Shown in pieces: positions 35,440-44,760 of a DNA stretch of 64,000 nt. The translations under genes and the position numbers were made by a program. The DNA lies in assembly GCA_021325025.1 (NCBI GenBank), contig JAJPHZ010000035.1, forward strand, positions 62,001 through 126,000, written 5' to 3'. How positions within the stretch are numbered: position 1 is the first letter of the stretch; each line of letters begins with the position of its first letter. This DNA comes from Pseudomonadota bacterium. Its GTDB lineage: Bacteria > Desulfobacterota > Binatia > Binatales > Binataceae. The notes below the pieces were generated by a model. That model did no database searches. It worked only from the letters and a program-made list of their open reading frames with translations, and was not told the DNA's origin.

Positions 35440-37467
35440 TCAGTCGCCGCGCAGTTCGCGTTCCAAGGCTCTAAGTCCGGCGGAGCGGCCGGCGGCGATT
35501 ACCACGTCGCCGGCTCTGAGCCTCTGATCGGGCTCGAGCAGTTCGAAGCCGCCGGTCGGATCGCCGGCGCTCTGCACCGCCAGGACGCTTACGCCAAAGC
35601 GCGCCCGCGCGTTGAGTTCGCGCAGGGTCTTGCCCTCGGCACCCTGTGGCATGCGGATGCGGGTCACGCGGTAGCCGCTGGACCAGAAGATTTGCGTATC
35701 GCGCCGCCCCAGCAGGGCGAGGGAACCGGTGGCGCGCGTCAGCGCCTGCGCGATATCGCGGCGCGTGATTATGCCCAACAACAGGCCGCGACCGTCCGGA
35801 TCGACCACGGGCAGCTCGCCGCTCAGTTCCTCCTCCATCAGATGCAGCGCATCCTCGAGCGTCGATTTGGCGGAGACGGCGGGGAAATCGCCAATCGCCG
35901 CGTCGGCGGCATTGACCAGCCCTTTGAGATCGTTCACGTGAAGCAGCAAGCCGACGAGATCGCGCGGGGCGATGACACCCACCAGCCGGCGCTGCGCTCC
36001 CACCACCGGTATGATCTCCTGGCGGGATTCGTCGGCGACGCGGAAGATCTCTTCCAGGCCCGCGCCGGCCTCCAGCGTCGTGATATCGGTCTTCATCACC
36101 TGCTCGGCGGCGATCCGCGACAGCGCCAGGCGGTCCTTGTCGATCTCCAGATTGATGCCGCGGCGGGCCAGCGCGTAGGTGTCGATCGACTCCGGCTCGA
36201 TCGCGCGCGCCACGACCAGGGCGATGATGGAGCTGATGAGCGCGGCGAGGGTGGCGTCGTAGCTGCCGGTCATCTCGGTCAGCAGGAAGATGGCGGTCAG
36301 CGGGGCATGGGTGGTGGCCGCCAGGAAGGCGCCCAATCCCACCAAGGCGTAGGAGCCTCTTATTCCAGCCACGCCCGGCAGCAGGCGGCTGACCAGCGGG
36401 CGCATCGCGCCACCCCCCATCGCACCAATAAAGAAGATCGGCCCGAACACTCCGCCCGGCATCCCGCAGCCCAGCGAGATGCTGGAGGAAACGAACTTGG
36501 CGGCAAACAGCAGCGCCATCGTGCGCGGCTGGAGCTGCCCGTTGAGCGCGCGGTCGATGACCGGATAGCCGTCGGACAGGTTCGGCGGCAGCGCAACGGC
36601 GATCAGGCCTACCACCAGCATCCCGATCACCACCCGGGCCCATCGCGGAATGGGCAGACGCTCGAAGAATTCCGCGGTGGCGTTGAAGAACCTGATGTAG
36701 AGGGCGGCCAGGATGCCGAACAACACGCCCGCCATCGCATAGGTTCCGATCTCCCAGTAACTTTTCATGACAAAGCGTTGCGCGGGCAGCACCGCCAGAT
36801 CGCCCAGCATCACGCGCGAGGTGACTACGCCAACCGACGCGGAAATTACCAACAGGGTCAGATTGGCTAGTTCCGTCTCGCCCAGCAGTACGATCTCCTG
36901 GGCGAACAGCAGTCCGCCCAGCGGCGCGTTGAACGTGGTGGCGATGCCGGCGCCGGCGCCGCATGCGATCAGTACCTTGGCGCGTTCAGTGGAAAGACCG
37001 CTCAGACCGGCGACCACCGAGCCGATGGCGCCGCCAATCTGAGCGATCGGACCTTCGCGGCCCACCGAGGCGCCGGCGCCCAGCGAGACTGCGGGTCCCA
37101 GCGCTTTGGTGATGATCCACCAGGGGCTGATTCGCGCATCGCCCAGATGGACCATCTCAAGGAACCTGGGGAAGCCGTACCCCAGGATGTCGCCGCGAAA
37201 CAGATACTCCAGGGCGATCGCGATGGCCCCGCCGCTGATCAGGACCAGGACCGTCAGCAGCGCAAACGGCATCCCCGCCGGGATACGCAAAGCGCGCCAT
37301 TCGAGCACCTGGAAGATGTAAGTAAAAGAGCGAATCAACTCGCGCAGGAACAGGTTGCCGAAAGCGGCCAGAATGCCGACCGCGGTGGCGAGCAGGATCA
37401 ACCACAGGTACTCCGCCTGACTGCGGCTCATCGAAAACGGCCGCCATCGGCTCGACCCCTTCAGCAT
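35440..37467 (-). CDS. ClC-type chloride channel with CBS and TrkA_C domains
   Basis: 675 aa. Residues about 20-430 are the ClC membrane domain: GYGFP (96-100) in place of GSGIP, GREGP with the gating Glu E138, and GVFGPIFFIGA. The position of the proton-relay Glu203 of E. coli ClC is I192 (AQEIVLL), which suggests a channel or uncoupled transporter rather than an H+/Cl- antiporter. Residues about 450-575 hold a CBS pair (VMKTDITTLEAG, GDFPAVSAKSTLEDALHLM) and about 590-675 a TrkA_C/RCK-C domain (GKTLRELNARARFGVSVLAV). No clear Shine-Dalgarno; an ATG at 37431 is an alternative start. Confidence 0.88.
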   Translation of the reverse strand: MLKGSSRWRPFSMSRSQAEYLWLILLATAVGILAAFGNLFLRELIRSFTYIFQVLEWRALRIPAGMPFALLTVLVLISGGAIAIALEYLFRGDILGYGFPRFLEMVHLGDARISPWWIITKALGPAVSLGAGASVGREGPIAQIGGAIGSVVAGLSGLSTERAKVLIACGAGAGIATTFNAPLGGLLFAQEIVLLGETELANLTLLVISASVGVVTSRVMLGDLAVLPAQRFVMKSYWEIGTYAMAGVLFGILAALYIRFFNATAEFFERLPIPRWARVVIGMLVVGLIAVALPPNLSDGYPVIDRALNGQLQPRTMALLFAAKFVSSSISLGCGMPGGVFGPIFFIGAMGGGAMRPLVSRLLPGVAGIRGSYALVGLGAFLAATTHAPLTAIFLLTEMTGSYDATLAALISSIIALVVARAIEPESIDTYALARRGINLEIDKDRLALSRIAAEQVMKTDITTLEAGAGLEEIFRVADESRQEIIPVVGAQRRLVGVIAPRDLVGLLLHVNDLKGLVNAADAAIGDFPAVSAKSTLEDALHLMEEELSGELPVVDPDGRGLLLGIITRRDIAQALTRATGSLALLGRRDTQIFWSSGYRVTRIRMPQGAEGKTLRELNARARFGVSVLAVQSAGDPTGGFELLEPDQRLRAGDVVIAAGRSAGLRALERELRGD

Positions 37468-37509
37468 TGCCCGGCCACGACTCCGGCAGAAGTACGAACG
37501 CGCACGATG

Positions 37510-38841
37510 CTATGAGAGGTTGCGTGCGGCCGCATCGAAACATCGGCGCAGCGTCGCGGCGATGAATTCCACCTCCGCGTCGCCGATCACAAACGGTGGT
37601 GCGATCATGATCGCGTCGCCGCCCTGCTCGCCCGCCATCCCGGCGGCCGGATACACCGCCAGTCCCAGCTCGATGGCGGCGCGCATCAGGTGGCGCGCCA
37701 TCTGCAGCTTGGGAGCAAAGGGCTGGCGCGTCGCGCGGTCGGCAACCACCTCGATACCCCAGAACAGCCCGGCGCCGCGAAGCTCGCCAGTAATCGGATG
37801 GTCGCCCAGTTCGGCGCGCAGACGCTCGCCCAGCCGTGCACCGATCTGCGCCGCATGCTCGACCAGATGCTCGCGCTCCATGATCTCGAGCACCCGGTCG
37901 GCGATGGCGCAGGCCAGCAGATGGGCGGTGTAGGTGAAGAACATGAAGTCCGCCCCGGCGCGCTCACAGACCTCCGTCAGGCGGCGGCTGACCGCAATCA
38001 TCCCCATCGGCACGTACCCGCCCGTCAGTCCTTTGCCGCCCACGATGATGTCGGGCACGACGCCCCAATGCTCCACGGCAAAGCGCTTACCAGTGCGCCC
38101 GAATCCGGTCATCACCTCGTCGGCAATCAGGACGATATCGTGGCGGCGGCAGATTTCGGCCAGGCGCGGCCAGTATTCGGCCACCGGCGCGATCACGCCG
38201 CCGCTCGCCCCAACCATCGGCTCAGCGATGAACGCGGCGATTGTATCGGCACCCTCGCGGGCAATTGCGGTTTCCAACGCCTGGGCACAGTCCAGATCGC
38301 ATCCGGGCCAGGTGCGTCCCCATGGACATCGATAACAGTAGGAGGGCGGTATCTTGGGCCAATCGAACAGCACGTGCTCGAAATCGGCGCGCCGGGCGCG
38401 ATTGCCGCTGACCGACAGGGCACCCAGCGTGTTGCCGTGATAAGAAAGCTGACGTGAGATCACGCGGGTACGGGTCGTGTTGCCCCGAATACGATGGTAG
38501 AGAAAGGCGAACTTCAGGGCCGACTCCACTGCTTCCGAGCCGCCGCTGGTGAAGAAAAAGCGATCCAGACCGGGCGGTGTCCACTGCGCCAGATGTTCAA
38601 CCAGCCGCTCGCGGGCGAGAGAAAGCCAGATCGGCAGGACGTAGTTGAGACTGGAGACCTGCTCACGTGCCAGTTCGGCCAGTTCGGGCCTCCCTTGTCC
38701 GACGTTGACGACTATTGCGCCACTGGACGCGTCGAGCAGCTTGCGCCCATCGCGGGTGAACAACCACGCCCCCTCGGCGCGGACGATCTGCAGCGGCTCG
38801 CCATTGGCGCCGCGCAGGAACAGCACCTGCCGATCAGCCAT
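37510..38841 (-). CDS. Class III (omega) aminotransferase
   Basis: 443 aa PLP enzyme. Landmarks: FFTSGGSEAVESALKFA, RQLSYHGNTLGALSVSG, LIADEVMTGFGRTG (PLP-ring Asp), the PLP Lys in VGGKGLTGGYVPMG and RGAGLFWGIEVV. It belongs with omega-amino-acid:pyruvate and adenosylmethionine-type transaminases; the amino donor is not readable. A Cys/Trp-rich insert (YCYRCPWGRTWPGC followed by DLDC) lies at about residues 167-185. That arrangement is typical of one bacterial subgroup and could bind a metal, which is speculation. It is 42 bp upstream of the ClC gene and probably co-transcribed. Confidence 0.87.
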   Translation of the reverse strand: MADRQVLFLRGANGEPLQIVRAEGAWLFTRDGRKLLDASSGAIVVNVGQGRPELAELAREQVSSLNYVLPIWLSLARERLVEHLAQWTPPGLDRFFFTSGGSEAVESALKFAFLYHRIRGNTTRTRVISRQLSYHGNTLGALSVSGNRARRADFEHVLFDWPKIPPSYCYRCPWGRTWPGCDLDCAQALETAIAREGADTIAAFIAEPMVGASGGVIAPVAEYWPRLAEICRRHDIVLIADEVMTGFGRTGKRFAVEHWGVVPDIIVGGKGLTGGYVPMGMIAVSRRLTEVCERAGADFMFFTYTAHLLACAIADRVLEIMEREHLVEHAAQIGARLGERLRAELGDHPITGELRGAGLFWGIEVVADRATRQPFAPKLQMARHLMRAAIELGLAVYPAAGMAGEQGGDAIMIAPPFVIGDAEVEFIAATLRRCFDAAARNLS

Positions 38842-38949
38842 GCGGTCATGTTACTGGTAGCGGGGCGGGTTTGGAATCTGGCGCGCGGTTCTACTATCAG
38901 AAGCCCATTTCTCCGAATCAAACTAAATGCGTGCCATGCTTGCTTGCTT

Positions 38950-39192
38950 ATGTTAATCTCCGGGCCAGTGAAACGTAAGGCTAACAACAAGAATCGGAAA
39001 TATCGCGGCGACGGCAGCAACGAGATCCTCACCACCAGAATGGTTGCCGATTATCTCCACTGCCACTTGAGCACGGTGTACAGGCTTGTCAAGCAGGGCA
39101 AGATCCCGCACTTTAAGCTGGGTGGCGATTTGCGTTTCGAGAAGGCAGCCATCGATGAGTGGATTGAAAGGGGCGGCGGCGCGCAGGACTGA
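38950..39192 (+). CDS. Excisionase/MerR-type HTH DNA-binding protein
   Basis: 80 aa. A basic N terminus (VKRKANNKNRKYRG) is followed by the HTH_17 domain: EILTTRMVADYLHCHLSTVYRLVKQGKIPHFKLGG split as helix-turn-helix plus wing, then LRFEKAAIDEWIERG. The ATG at 38950 or the GTG at 38968 could start it; neither has a strong Shine-Dalgarno. There is no integrase, phage gene or attachment site nearby, so it is more likely a small host regulator than a mobile-element excisionase. Its target is unknown. Confidence 0.8.
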   Translation: MLISGPVKRKANNKNRKYRGDGSNEILTTRMVADYLHCHLSTVYRLVKQGKIPHFKLGGDLRFEKAAIDEWIERGGGAQD

Positions 39193-39292
39193 TGGTCCGG
39201 CCGCAAAACGCTGGCGCGGAGCATGGCAATCAATCCAAGGCGCGAGAAGGGCGCGGCGGACCGGCTCTGCTCGGCGTCGGGCTGCGTATGCG

Positions 39293-41881
39293 CTACGCTG
39301 CCGCGATGCGGCGCATCAGGCGGCGTTTGACTAATTCGACCAGCGCCAGATAGGTCGCGGTCGCAACTGCCAGGAACACAAAAAACGCCGGCGGCAACGC
39401 GACAAATCCAAGCTCCGGTGCCAGCGGCGAGAACGGCAGCATCACACCGAGCGCGACAATCAGCACGGTGGTGACCGCCAGGGGCAGGCTGGGCCGGTCC
39501 TGCCACGGGCGTCCGACCGTGCGAATCACGAACAGTACCAGGGTTTGGGTGGCGAGCGACTCCACGAACCATCCAGTGTGGAACAGCTGTTCGCCGGAAT
39601 GGAAGACGGCGAGCAGAACGTAGAAGGTCAGGAAGTCGTAAATCGAGCTGATCGGGCCGATCAAAATCATGAAGTTGCGGATGATGCGGATGTCCCAGCG
39701 CTGCGGCCGGCGTGTGTAGGCAGGATCGACGTTATCGGTGGGAATAGTGATCTGGGCCAAATCGTAGAGAAAGTTGTTGAGCAGTATCTGGGTGGGCAAC
39801 ATCGGTAAAAACGGCAGGAACAGCGACGCACCCGCCATGCTGAACATGTTGCCGAAGTTGGAGCTGGTACCCATCAGCAGGTACTTCAGCACGTTGCCGA
39901 ATGCCCGGCGCCCCTCGATTATCCCCGCGTGCAGGACCTCGAGGCCGGGCTCCATCAGGATGATGTCGGCGGCGTCCCTGGCCACGTCGACCGCGCCGGC
40001 GACCGAGATGCCGACGTCGGCGGCATGCAGCGAGGGCGCGTCGTTGATGCCGTCGCCCATGAAGCCGACGACGTGGCTGCGATGCTTGAGCGCCATGATG
40101 AGGCGGTTTTTCTGACCCGGGGAGAGGCGGGCAAAAACGTTGCACTCCTCAGCCACGTGCGCCAGCGCATTGTCAGCCATCCGCTCGATCTCATCGCCCA
40201 GCACGATCTGATTGCCGTCGATCCCGACTTGCGCGCAGACATAGGCGGTTACCAGTTCGTTGTCGCCGGTCAGAATCTTGATCTGCACCCCATCGCGCCG
40301 CAGCGCTGCCACCGTTTCGGCCACCCCTTGCAGCGGCGGATCGACGAAGGTGATGAAGCCCGCCAGGCTCAGCTCGCGCTCATCGGCGGTAGTCAGGCCC
40401 TCGGCCCGCTCCGCCGGCCGCCAGGCCACCGCCAGCACCCGCAGGCCCTGCGCGCTCAAATCGCGATAGACCTGGGCGCAATGGCTTCTTTGCGCGGCGT
40501 CCAGAGGACGATGCGCACCGTCGACGTCCAAGGTGGTGCACACCTCCAGGATGCTTTCCGGGGCGCCCTTGGTGATCAGCAGCGGGCCCTGCTCGCCGAC
40601 CACCACGATCGACAGGCGCCGGCGTTCGAAGTCGAAGGGCACCTCGTCGGTCTTGCGGTAGCCGTCGGCGCCGCTGACCCGCTGCTTGAGGATTGCAGCG
40701 TCAAGCGGGCTGCGGATGCCGCTTTCGAAACGGCTGTTGAGCCAGGCGAAAAACAGCGCGCGCTCGCAGGGCTGGCCCAGGGGATCGAGCGAGCGGTCCA
40801 GCGTCATTTCCCCGGCCGTCAGAGTGCCGGTCTTGTCGGAGCAAAACACGTCGATACTGCCGAAGTTCTGGATCGCGGTCAGATGCTTGACGATCACCTT
40901 TTTGCGCGCCATCTTCACCGCCCCGATCGACAGGGTCACCGTGGTGATCATAGGCAGGAATTCGGGCGTCAGGCCCACCGCCAACGCGACCGCGAACAGC
41001 AGCGACTCCAGGGCGTTGCGGCGCATCGCCAGGTTGACCAGCAGGATGAACAGCACCAGGAAGAAGACGGTTTCCATGATCAGGAAACCGAAGCGCCGGG
41101 TGCCGCGGTCGAACTCGGTCTCCGGTTGGCGCTCCGCCAGGCGCATCGCGATATCGCCGAACGCGGTTGCCGCGCCGGTGGCGCACACGACCGCGGTGGC
41201 GATACCGCTGACCACCGAGGTGCCCAGAAAAATCAGATTGGGGGCCTCGATCGATCCGGCGTTGGCGGCGGTTTCCTGCGGGTACTTCTCCACCGGCATC
41301 GACTCGCCGGTCAGCGCCGCTTCATGGACGTGGAGGTCGCGGCTCCAGATCAATTGCGCGTCAGCGGGCACCAGGTCGCCGGCGGAAAGTCTGATCACGT
41401 CGCCGGGCACCACCTCGCGCCGCGGCAGCTCGGTCCAGTTGCCCTCGCGCAGCACGGTGGCGGTGGGCGCCACCTGCTCGCGCAGGCGCACAATCGCGCG
41501 CTGCGAGCGGTAGCTCTGGAAGAAGTTGAGCGCGCCGCTGAGCACCATGATCGCGGCGATGATCGCGGCGTCGAGCGTCTGGCCCAGCGTCGCTGCCACC
41601 ACGCTGGCCGCCAGCAGGATCAGCACCAACGGATTGGCGAAAAAGCGCAGCAACTCGCCCAACGCGGTGAGCGGATGGACGGGCGAGGGGTCGTTGGGGC
41701 CGAATTTGCGCAGCCGCGCCTGCGCCTGCGCGTTGCTCAGCCCGCGCTCCGAGCTTTGCAGCCGCTCCAGCAACGCGGCCAGCGCGGGGCCGCTTAACGC
41801 AATGCCGCCTTCCTCGCGGGCACGAAGTTGTTCCCTGTGCACCGCACCGGGCGCGGCCGATATGGCAGTTGTGGCTTCCAC
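39293..41881 (-). CDS. mgtA: Magnesium-transporting P-type ATPase
   Basis: 862 aa P-type ATPase of subtype IIIB. The phosphorylated Asp is D349 (CSDKTGTLT). TGES lies in the actuator domain (about 191-194), VGLTPEFLPMI in membrane helix 4, and VGFMGDGINDAPSLHAADVGISV in the P domain. The C-terminal membrane region PMLPTQILLNNFLYDLAQ with TDNVD is characteristic of MgtA/MgtB rather than calcium pumps. It imports Mg2+ across the inner membrane. No Mg-sensing leader is possible directly upstream because the racemase gene ends 44 bp away; regulation may depend on the upstream transcript. Confidence 0.92.
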   Translation of the reverse strand: MEATTAISAAPGAVHREQLRAREEGGIALSGPALAALLERLQSSERGLSNAQAQARLRKFGPNDPSPVHPLTALGELLRFFANPLVLILLAASVVAATLGQTLDAAIIAAIMVLSGALNFFQSYRSQRAIVRLREQVAPTATVLREGNWTELPRREVVPGDVIRLSAGDLVPADAQLIWSRDLHVHEAALTGESMPVEKYPQETAANAGSIEAPNLIFLGTSVVSGIATAVVCATGAATAFGDIAMRLAERQPETEFDRGTRRFGFLIMETVFFLVLFILLVNLAMRRNALESLLFAVALAVGLTPEFLPMITTVTLSIGAVKMARKKVIVKHLTAIQNFGSIDVFCSDKTGTLTAGEMTLDRSLDPLGQPCERALFFAWLNSRFESGIRSPLDAAILKQRVSGADGYRKTDEVPFDFERRRLSIVVVGEQGPLLITKGAPESILEVCTTLDVDGAHRPLDAAQRSHCAQVYRDLSAQGLRVLAVAWRPAERAEGLTTADERELSLAGFITFVDPPLQGVAETVAALRRDGVQIKILTGDNELVTAYVCAQVGIDGNQIVLGDEIERMADNALAHVAEECNVFARLSPGQKNRLIMALKHRSHVVGFMGDGINDAPSLHAADVGISVAGAVDVARDAADIILMEPGLEVLHAGIIEGRRAFGNVLKYLLMGTSSNFGNMFSMAGASLFLPFLPMLPTQILLNNFLYDLAQITIPTDNVDPAYTRRPQRWDIRIIRNFMILIGPISSIYDFLTFYVLLAVFHSGEQLFHTGWFVESLATQTLVLFVIRTVGRPWQDRPSLPLAVTTVLIVALGVMLPFSPLAPELGFVALPPAFFVFLAVATATYLALVELVKRRLMRRIAAA

Positions 41882-41925
41882 GCAGCCTCACGCGCTCCGA
41901 CCCTGAGGCCGGGCCGGCGGTGCGA

Positions 41926-43137
41926 TTATTTGATCGCGCCGGCGCTGCGCCATTGGTCAATCGTCTCGCGGCTGTAGCCCAAATCGGCGAGAATTTCGTC
42001 GGTGTGCTGGCCCAGCTCGGGCGCCAGGGATCTGATGGAGCCGGGCGTGGCTGACAGTTTGACGGAAATGCCGACCTGTTTGGCTTTCTGGCCGCTCGGT
42101 GTGCTCACTTCCACAATCATGTTGCGCGCCTTGACCTGTGCGTTGTGCTCGACCTCGTCCAAGGTCAGCATCGGGGCCGCGCAGATGTCGGTTTGGCTGA
42201 GCAACTCGAACCACTGATCGCGGGTGCGGGTCACAAACTTCTCTTCCAGGCGGCGGCGCAGTTCGGGATGCTTGTCGCGGTTGTGCTGATGCGGGATGAA
42301 ATCCTCCAGACCCATGGCGCGGCACAAATTGGCATAAAACCACGGCTCCATCGCGCCGATCGTGATCCACTTGTCGTCCTTGGTGCGGTAGACCCCGTAA
42401 TAAGGAGCGCCGCCGTCCAACTGGGTCTCACCGCGCTGCGGCACCTTGCCGCTGTAGAAATGGGCGGCAAAGGCCTGCGCCAGCACCAGCATCGCCCCGT
42501 CCATCATCGCGATATCGACGTACTGGCCGCGTCCGGTGTGCGCGCGCGCAATCAGGGCCGCCATGATACCCATCGCGGCGTGCATCCCGCCGCCGGCATA
42601 GTCGGCAATCAGGTTGTGCGGGATAGTGGGGCGCTGCCCCGGAGTTCCCATAATCGAAAGCGCGCCAGCGTGCGCGATATAGTTGATGTCATGGCCGACC
42701 AGGTCGCGATAAGGCCCGTCCTGACCGTAGCCGGTGATCGCGCAATGGATATAGCGCGGATTGCGCACCGAGAGGGTTTCGTAGTCGATCCCCAGCCGCT
42801 TGGCGACGCCGGGACGGAATTCCTCGACCACCACATCGCAGCGCTGATGCAGTTGCAAAAAAATCTCCTTGCCGGGTCCCGACTTCAGGTCAAGCCCGAT
42901 CGATTTCTTATTGCGCCCCAGCGCGTTAAACGGCGAGCTCTGGAAACCGCCCGTCCCGCGCGCACGCACGCTGGCGCCGCTGGCCTGTTCGGCGCGCCGG
43001 CCGGTGGGCGGTCCGGGCTCCTCGATCTTGATGACTTCGGCGCCGAGGTCGCCCAGAATCATCGTGCAGTGCGGTCCCGGCGCCAGGCGGGTCAAATCCA
43101 GAACCTTTATCGCACTAAGCGGCCCTTGGTTGGGCAT
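41926..43137 (-). CDS. Alpha-methylacyl-CoA racemase (class III CoA-transferase fold)
   Basis: 403 aa. It inverts the 2-methyl centre of branched acyl-CoAs so that they can enter beta-oxidation. The catalytic residues of the mycobacterial racemase are all visible with identical spacing: H149 (VGHDINYIAHAGAL), D179 (ADYAGGGMHAAMG) and E264 (IGAMEPWFY). The N terminus LSAIKVLDLTRLAPGPHCTMILGDLGAEVIKIE is family-typical. Start at 43137 is supported by GGAGG 8 bp upstream; the open frame extends 24 codons further without similarity. It sits upstream of mgtA with no obvious functional link. Confidence 0.9.
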   Translation of the reverse strand: MPNQGPLSAIKVLDLTRLAPGPHCTMILGDLGAEVIKIEEPGPPTGRRAEQASGASVRARGTGGFQSSPFNALGRNKKSIGLDLKSGPGKEIFLQLHQRCDVVVEEFRPGVAKRLGIDYETLSVRNPRYIHCAITGYGQDGPYRDLVGHDINYIAHAGALSIMGTPGQRPTIPHNLIADYAGGGMHAAMGIMAALIARAHTGRGQYVDIAMMDGAMLVLAQAFAAHFYSGKVPQRGETQLDGGAPYYGVYRTKDDKWITIGAMEPWFYANLCRAMGLEDFIPHQHNRDKHPELRRRLEEKFVTRTRDQWFELLSQTDICAAPMLTLDEVEHNAQVKARNMIVEVSTPSGQKAKQVGISVKLSATPGSIRSLAPELGQHTDEILADLGYSRETIDQWRSAGAIK

Positions 43138-43215
43138 CGTAAAAACCTCCTTCAAACTCCGCTTATCTTCCGCAAGCGAGAAGATTAAGGCAGCCGGCCG
43201 AGGTGTCAAACCCGG

Positions 43216-43464
43216 CTACGGGCTCATCACCACTGCAAGGTATGTGAGTCCCTTGCGCCGTCCAAGATCGCTGACCGCGCGGCGCAAATCGGAAAACGAC
43301 TGCACCGCCGGGTCAATCTCGACGCTGAACAATTCCAGGCACGGGTCGAAGCGAGCCTGGGCGAAACCCTGTTCGCGCAGCGCGCGTACCAGGTCGGCAG
43401 CCGTGGCGCCGGAATCCGCGCCGCGGCGCATCAATCCTTCGACGCTGAAGCTGACCCGCGCCAT
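43216..43464 (-). CDS. Small uncharacterised protein
   Basis: 82 aa, soluble, with a possible beta-alpha-beta arrangement (RVSFSVEGLMRRG, then a helix TAADLVRALREQGF, then ARFDPCLELFSVEID and a helix FSDLRRAVSDLGRRKG). I do not recognise a family. It begins 15 bp after the BtuF-like gene stop on the same strand and is probably co-translated with it. One Cys, no membrane segment. The layout loosely recalls ferredoxin-fold metal chaperones, but no CxxC motif is present. Confidence 0.6.
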   Translation of the reverse strand: MARVSFSVEGLMRRGADSGATAADLVRALREQGFAQARFDPCLELFSVEIDPAVQSFSDLRRAVSDLGRRKGLTYLAVVMSP

Positions 43465-43479
43465 CGCGGCCCGCCGTCC

Positions 43480-44313
43480 TTAACCCGCCGGAGTAAGCGC
43501 GGCCCGCAAGCGGCCCAGCCGTTCGGCCAGTGCGGCCAGGCCCTTTACCATGTGCACACCGTACCAATGCAGGTCGCGGCCGGAAATCAGCATGACACGC
43601 CGGCGCAGCCCCTGGGGCAGTTCGGCTTTCAGCTCGGCGACATCGGCTTCGCCGAATTCGTAGGGCTCGTCAGGCAGAACCACCACTTGCGGCCGGCGCT
43701 CGAGCACTTCGTCGAGCGTCGTGCGCGGATAGCGCTCGGCGGCCTCGCCGAAGATATTGAGAAAGCCCAGCATCCGGAGCACATCGTGGGCATAGGTGTC
43801 CTTGTTGAACGTCATCCAGGGCTTTTTCCAAATCGGGCAAAACACCCGCAGCTTGAGCTTGCTCCAGATGCCGAGGGAGGTTTCGATCACGCTCACCACA
43901 CGCACCACTTCGCGCGCCAGCACGGCGGCCTGGGGCTCGCGATGGGTGACGCGGCCGAGGCCGATAATCGATTCCAGCGCGCCCGATACCGTGCGCGGAT
44001 AGGTGACAAAAACCTTAAGCCCCCGCTCCCGCATCCACTCCACGTCGTGCTGGCGATTTTCCTCGGCGTTGGCAATCACCAGGTCGGGGCGCAGCGCCGC
44101 AATCTTGCGCAGATTGGGATTCTTGGTACCGCCGACCTTCTCGATCGCTCCAAGCGCCTCGGCGGGCTGAACGCAGAATTTCGTCACGCCGACGATTTGA
44201 CGGTCCAGGCCCAGGGCGAAGAGCGTTTCGGTCAGGCTGGGAACCAGCGAGACGATCCGCTGCGGCGGCTCGTCCAGTTCCAGCCGAAAGCCCAAATCAT
44301 CACGCAATTCCAT
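43480..44313 (-). CDS. BtuF-like helical-backbone metal/cobalamin-binding protein without signal peptide
   Basis: 277 aa from the ATG at 44313, preceded by GCGGAG. The fold signature is clear: QRIVSLVPSLTETLFALGLDRQIVGVTKFC, ALRPDLVIANAEENR, RTTLDEVLERRPQVVVLPDEPY and ISGRDLHWYG near the end. Classical BtuF and siderophore-binding proteins are exported, but here the chain begins MELRDDLGFRLELDEPP with no signal peptide or lipobox. It would therefore be cytosolic, and no ABC permease or ATPase is adjacent. Ligand unknown; corrinoid handling would suit the B12 mutase in this genome but is inference. Confidence 0.8.
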   Translation of the reverse strand: MELRDDLGFRLELDEPPQRIVSLVPSLTETLFALGLDRQIVGVTKFCVQPAEALGAIEKVGGTKNPNLRKIAALRPDLVIANAEENRQHDVEWMRERGLKVFVTYPRTVSGALESIIGLGRVTHREPQAAVLAREVVRVVSVIETSLGIWSKLKLRVFCPIWKKPWMTFNKDTYAHDVLRMLGFLNIFGEAAERYPRTTLDEVLERRPQVVVLPDEPYEFGEADVAELKAELPQGLRRRVMLISGRDLHWYGVHMVKGLAALAERLGRLRAALTPAG

Positions 44314-44346
44314 CGCTCCGCCTCCACCACCCAACGCCGCCGACCG

Positions 44347-44706
44347 CTAGCGGGATTTCTCCCTGATCACATTCTCAAGCTGCCGGCGCTCGGCGCCGGT
44401 CAGACGTTCACCCGACTGATTATCCTGATTTGCCCCGTGTGAATCGGTTGCGCGCGGCGATTGAACTGCGCGCGCCATGCCGGCGCTCGCGTCCATCGGG
44501 GCAGCAGAGGGCGGAGGCAGCGCCTTGCTGCCGCCCGCGGCGCCGATATCGGCACTGGCAGGCGCGGCCGGAGAGCGGCCCGCTTCCTTGATCAGGATCG
44601 GAATCTCGTGGCGGGCGATAAACCCCGCTATCAACAAAGACAGTCCGGCGAGCAGTATAAACCCCGCCGCCCTGCCCCTGCGTCTTTTTCTTCTTGCCCG
44701 CGCCAT
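44347..44706 (-). CDS. Single-span membrane protein of unknown function
   Basis: 119 aa. A very basic N terminus (MARARRKRRRGR) precedes one hydrophobic segment (about residues 14-29, AGFILLAGLSLLIAGFI), giving a predicted cytoplasmic N terminus. The rest is an Ala/Pro/Ser-rich extracytoplasmic linker ending in a charged helix (LTGAERRQLENVIREKSR). No recognised family. It lies between the thiolase and BtuF-like genes, all on the minus strand, with gaps of 54 and 33 bp. Confidence 0.6.
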   Translation of the reverse strand: MARARRKRRRGRAAGFILLAGLSLLIAGFIARHEIPILIKEAGRSPAAPASADIGAAGGSKALPPPSAAPMDASAGMARAVQSPRATDSHGANQDNQSGERLTGAERRQLENVIREKSR

Positions 44707-44760
44707 CGGCTGCCTGTAAACGGCGTCCGAGCCCTAATCGACGCGCACTCGCGCCACGCG

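Noticed and set aside
39929..41797. A 622-codon open frame on the plus strand
   Set aside because: Fully antisense to mgtA, which has every P-type ATPase motif.
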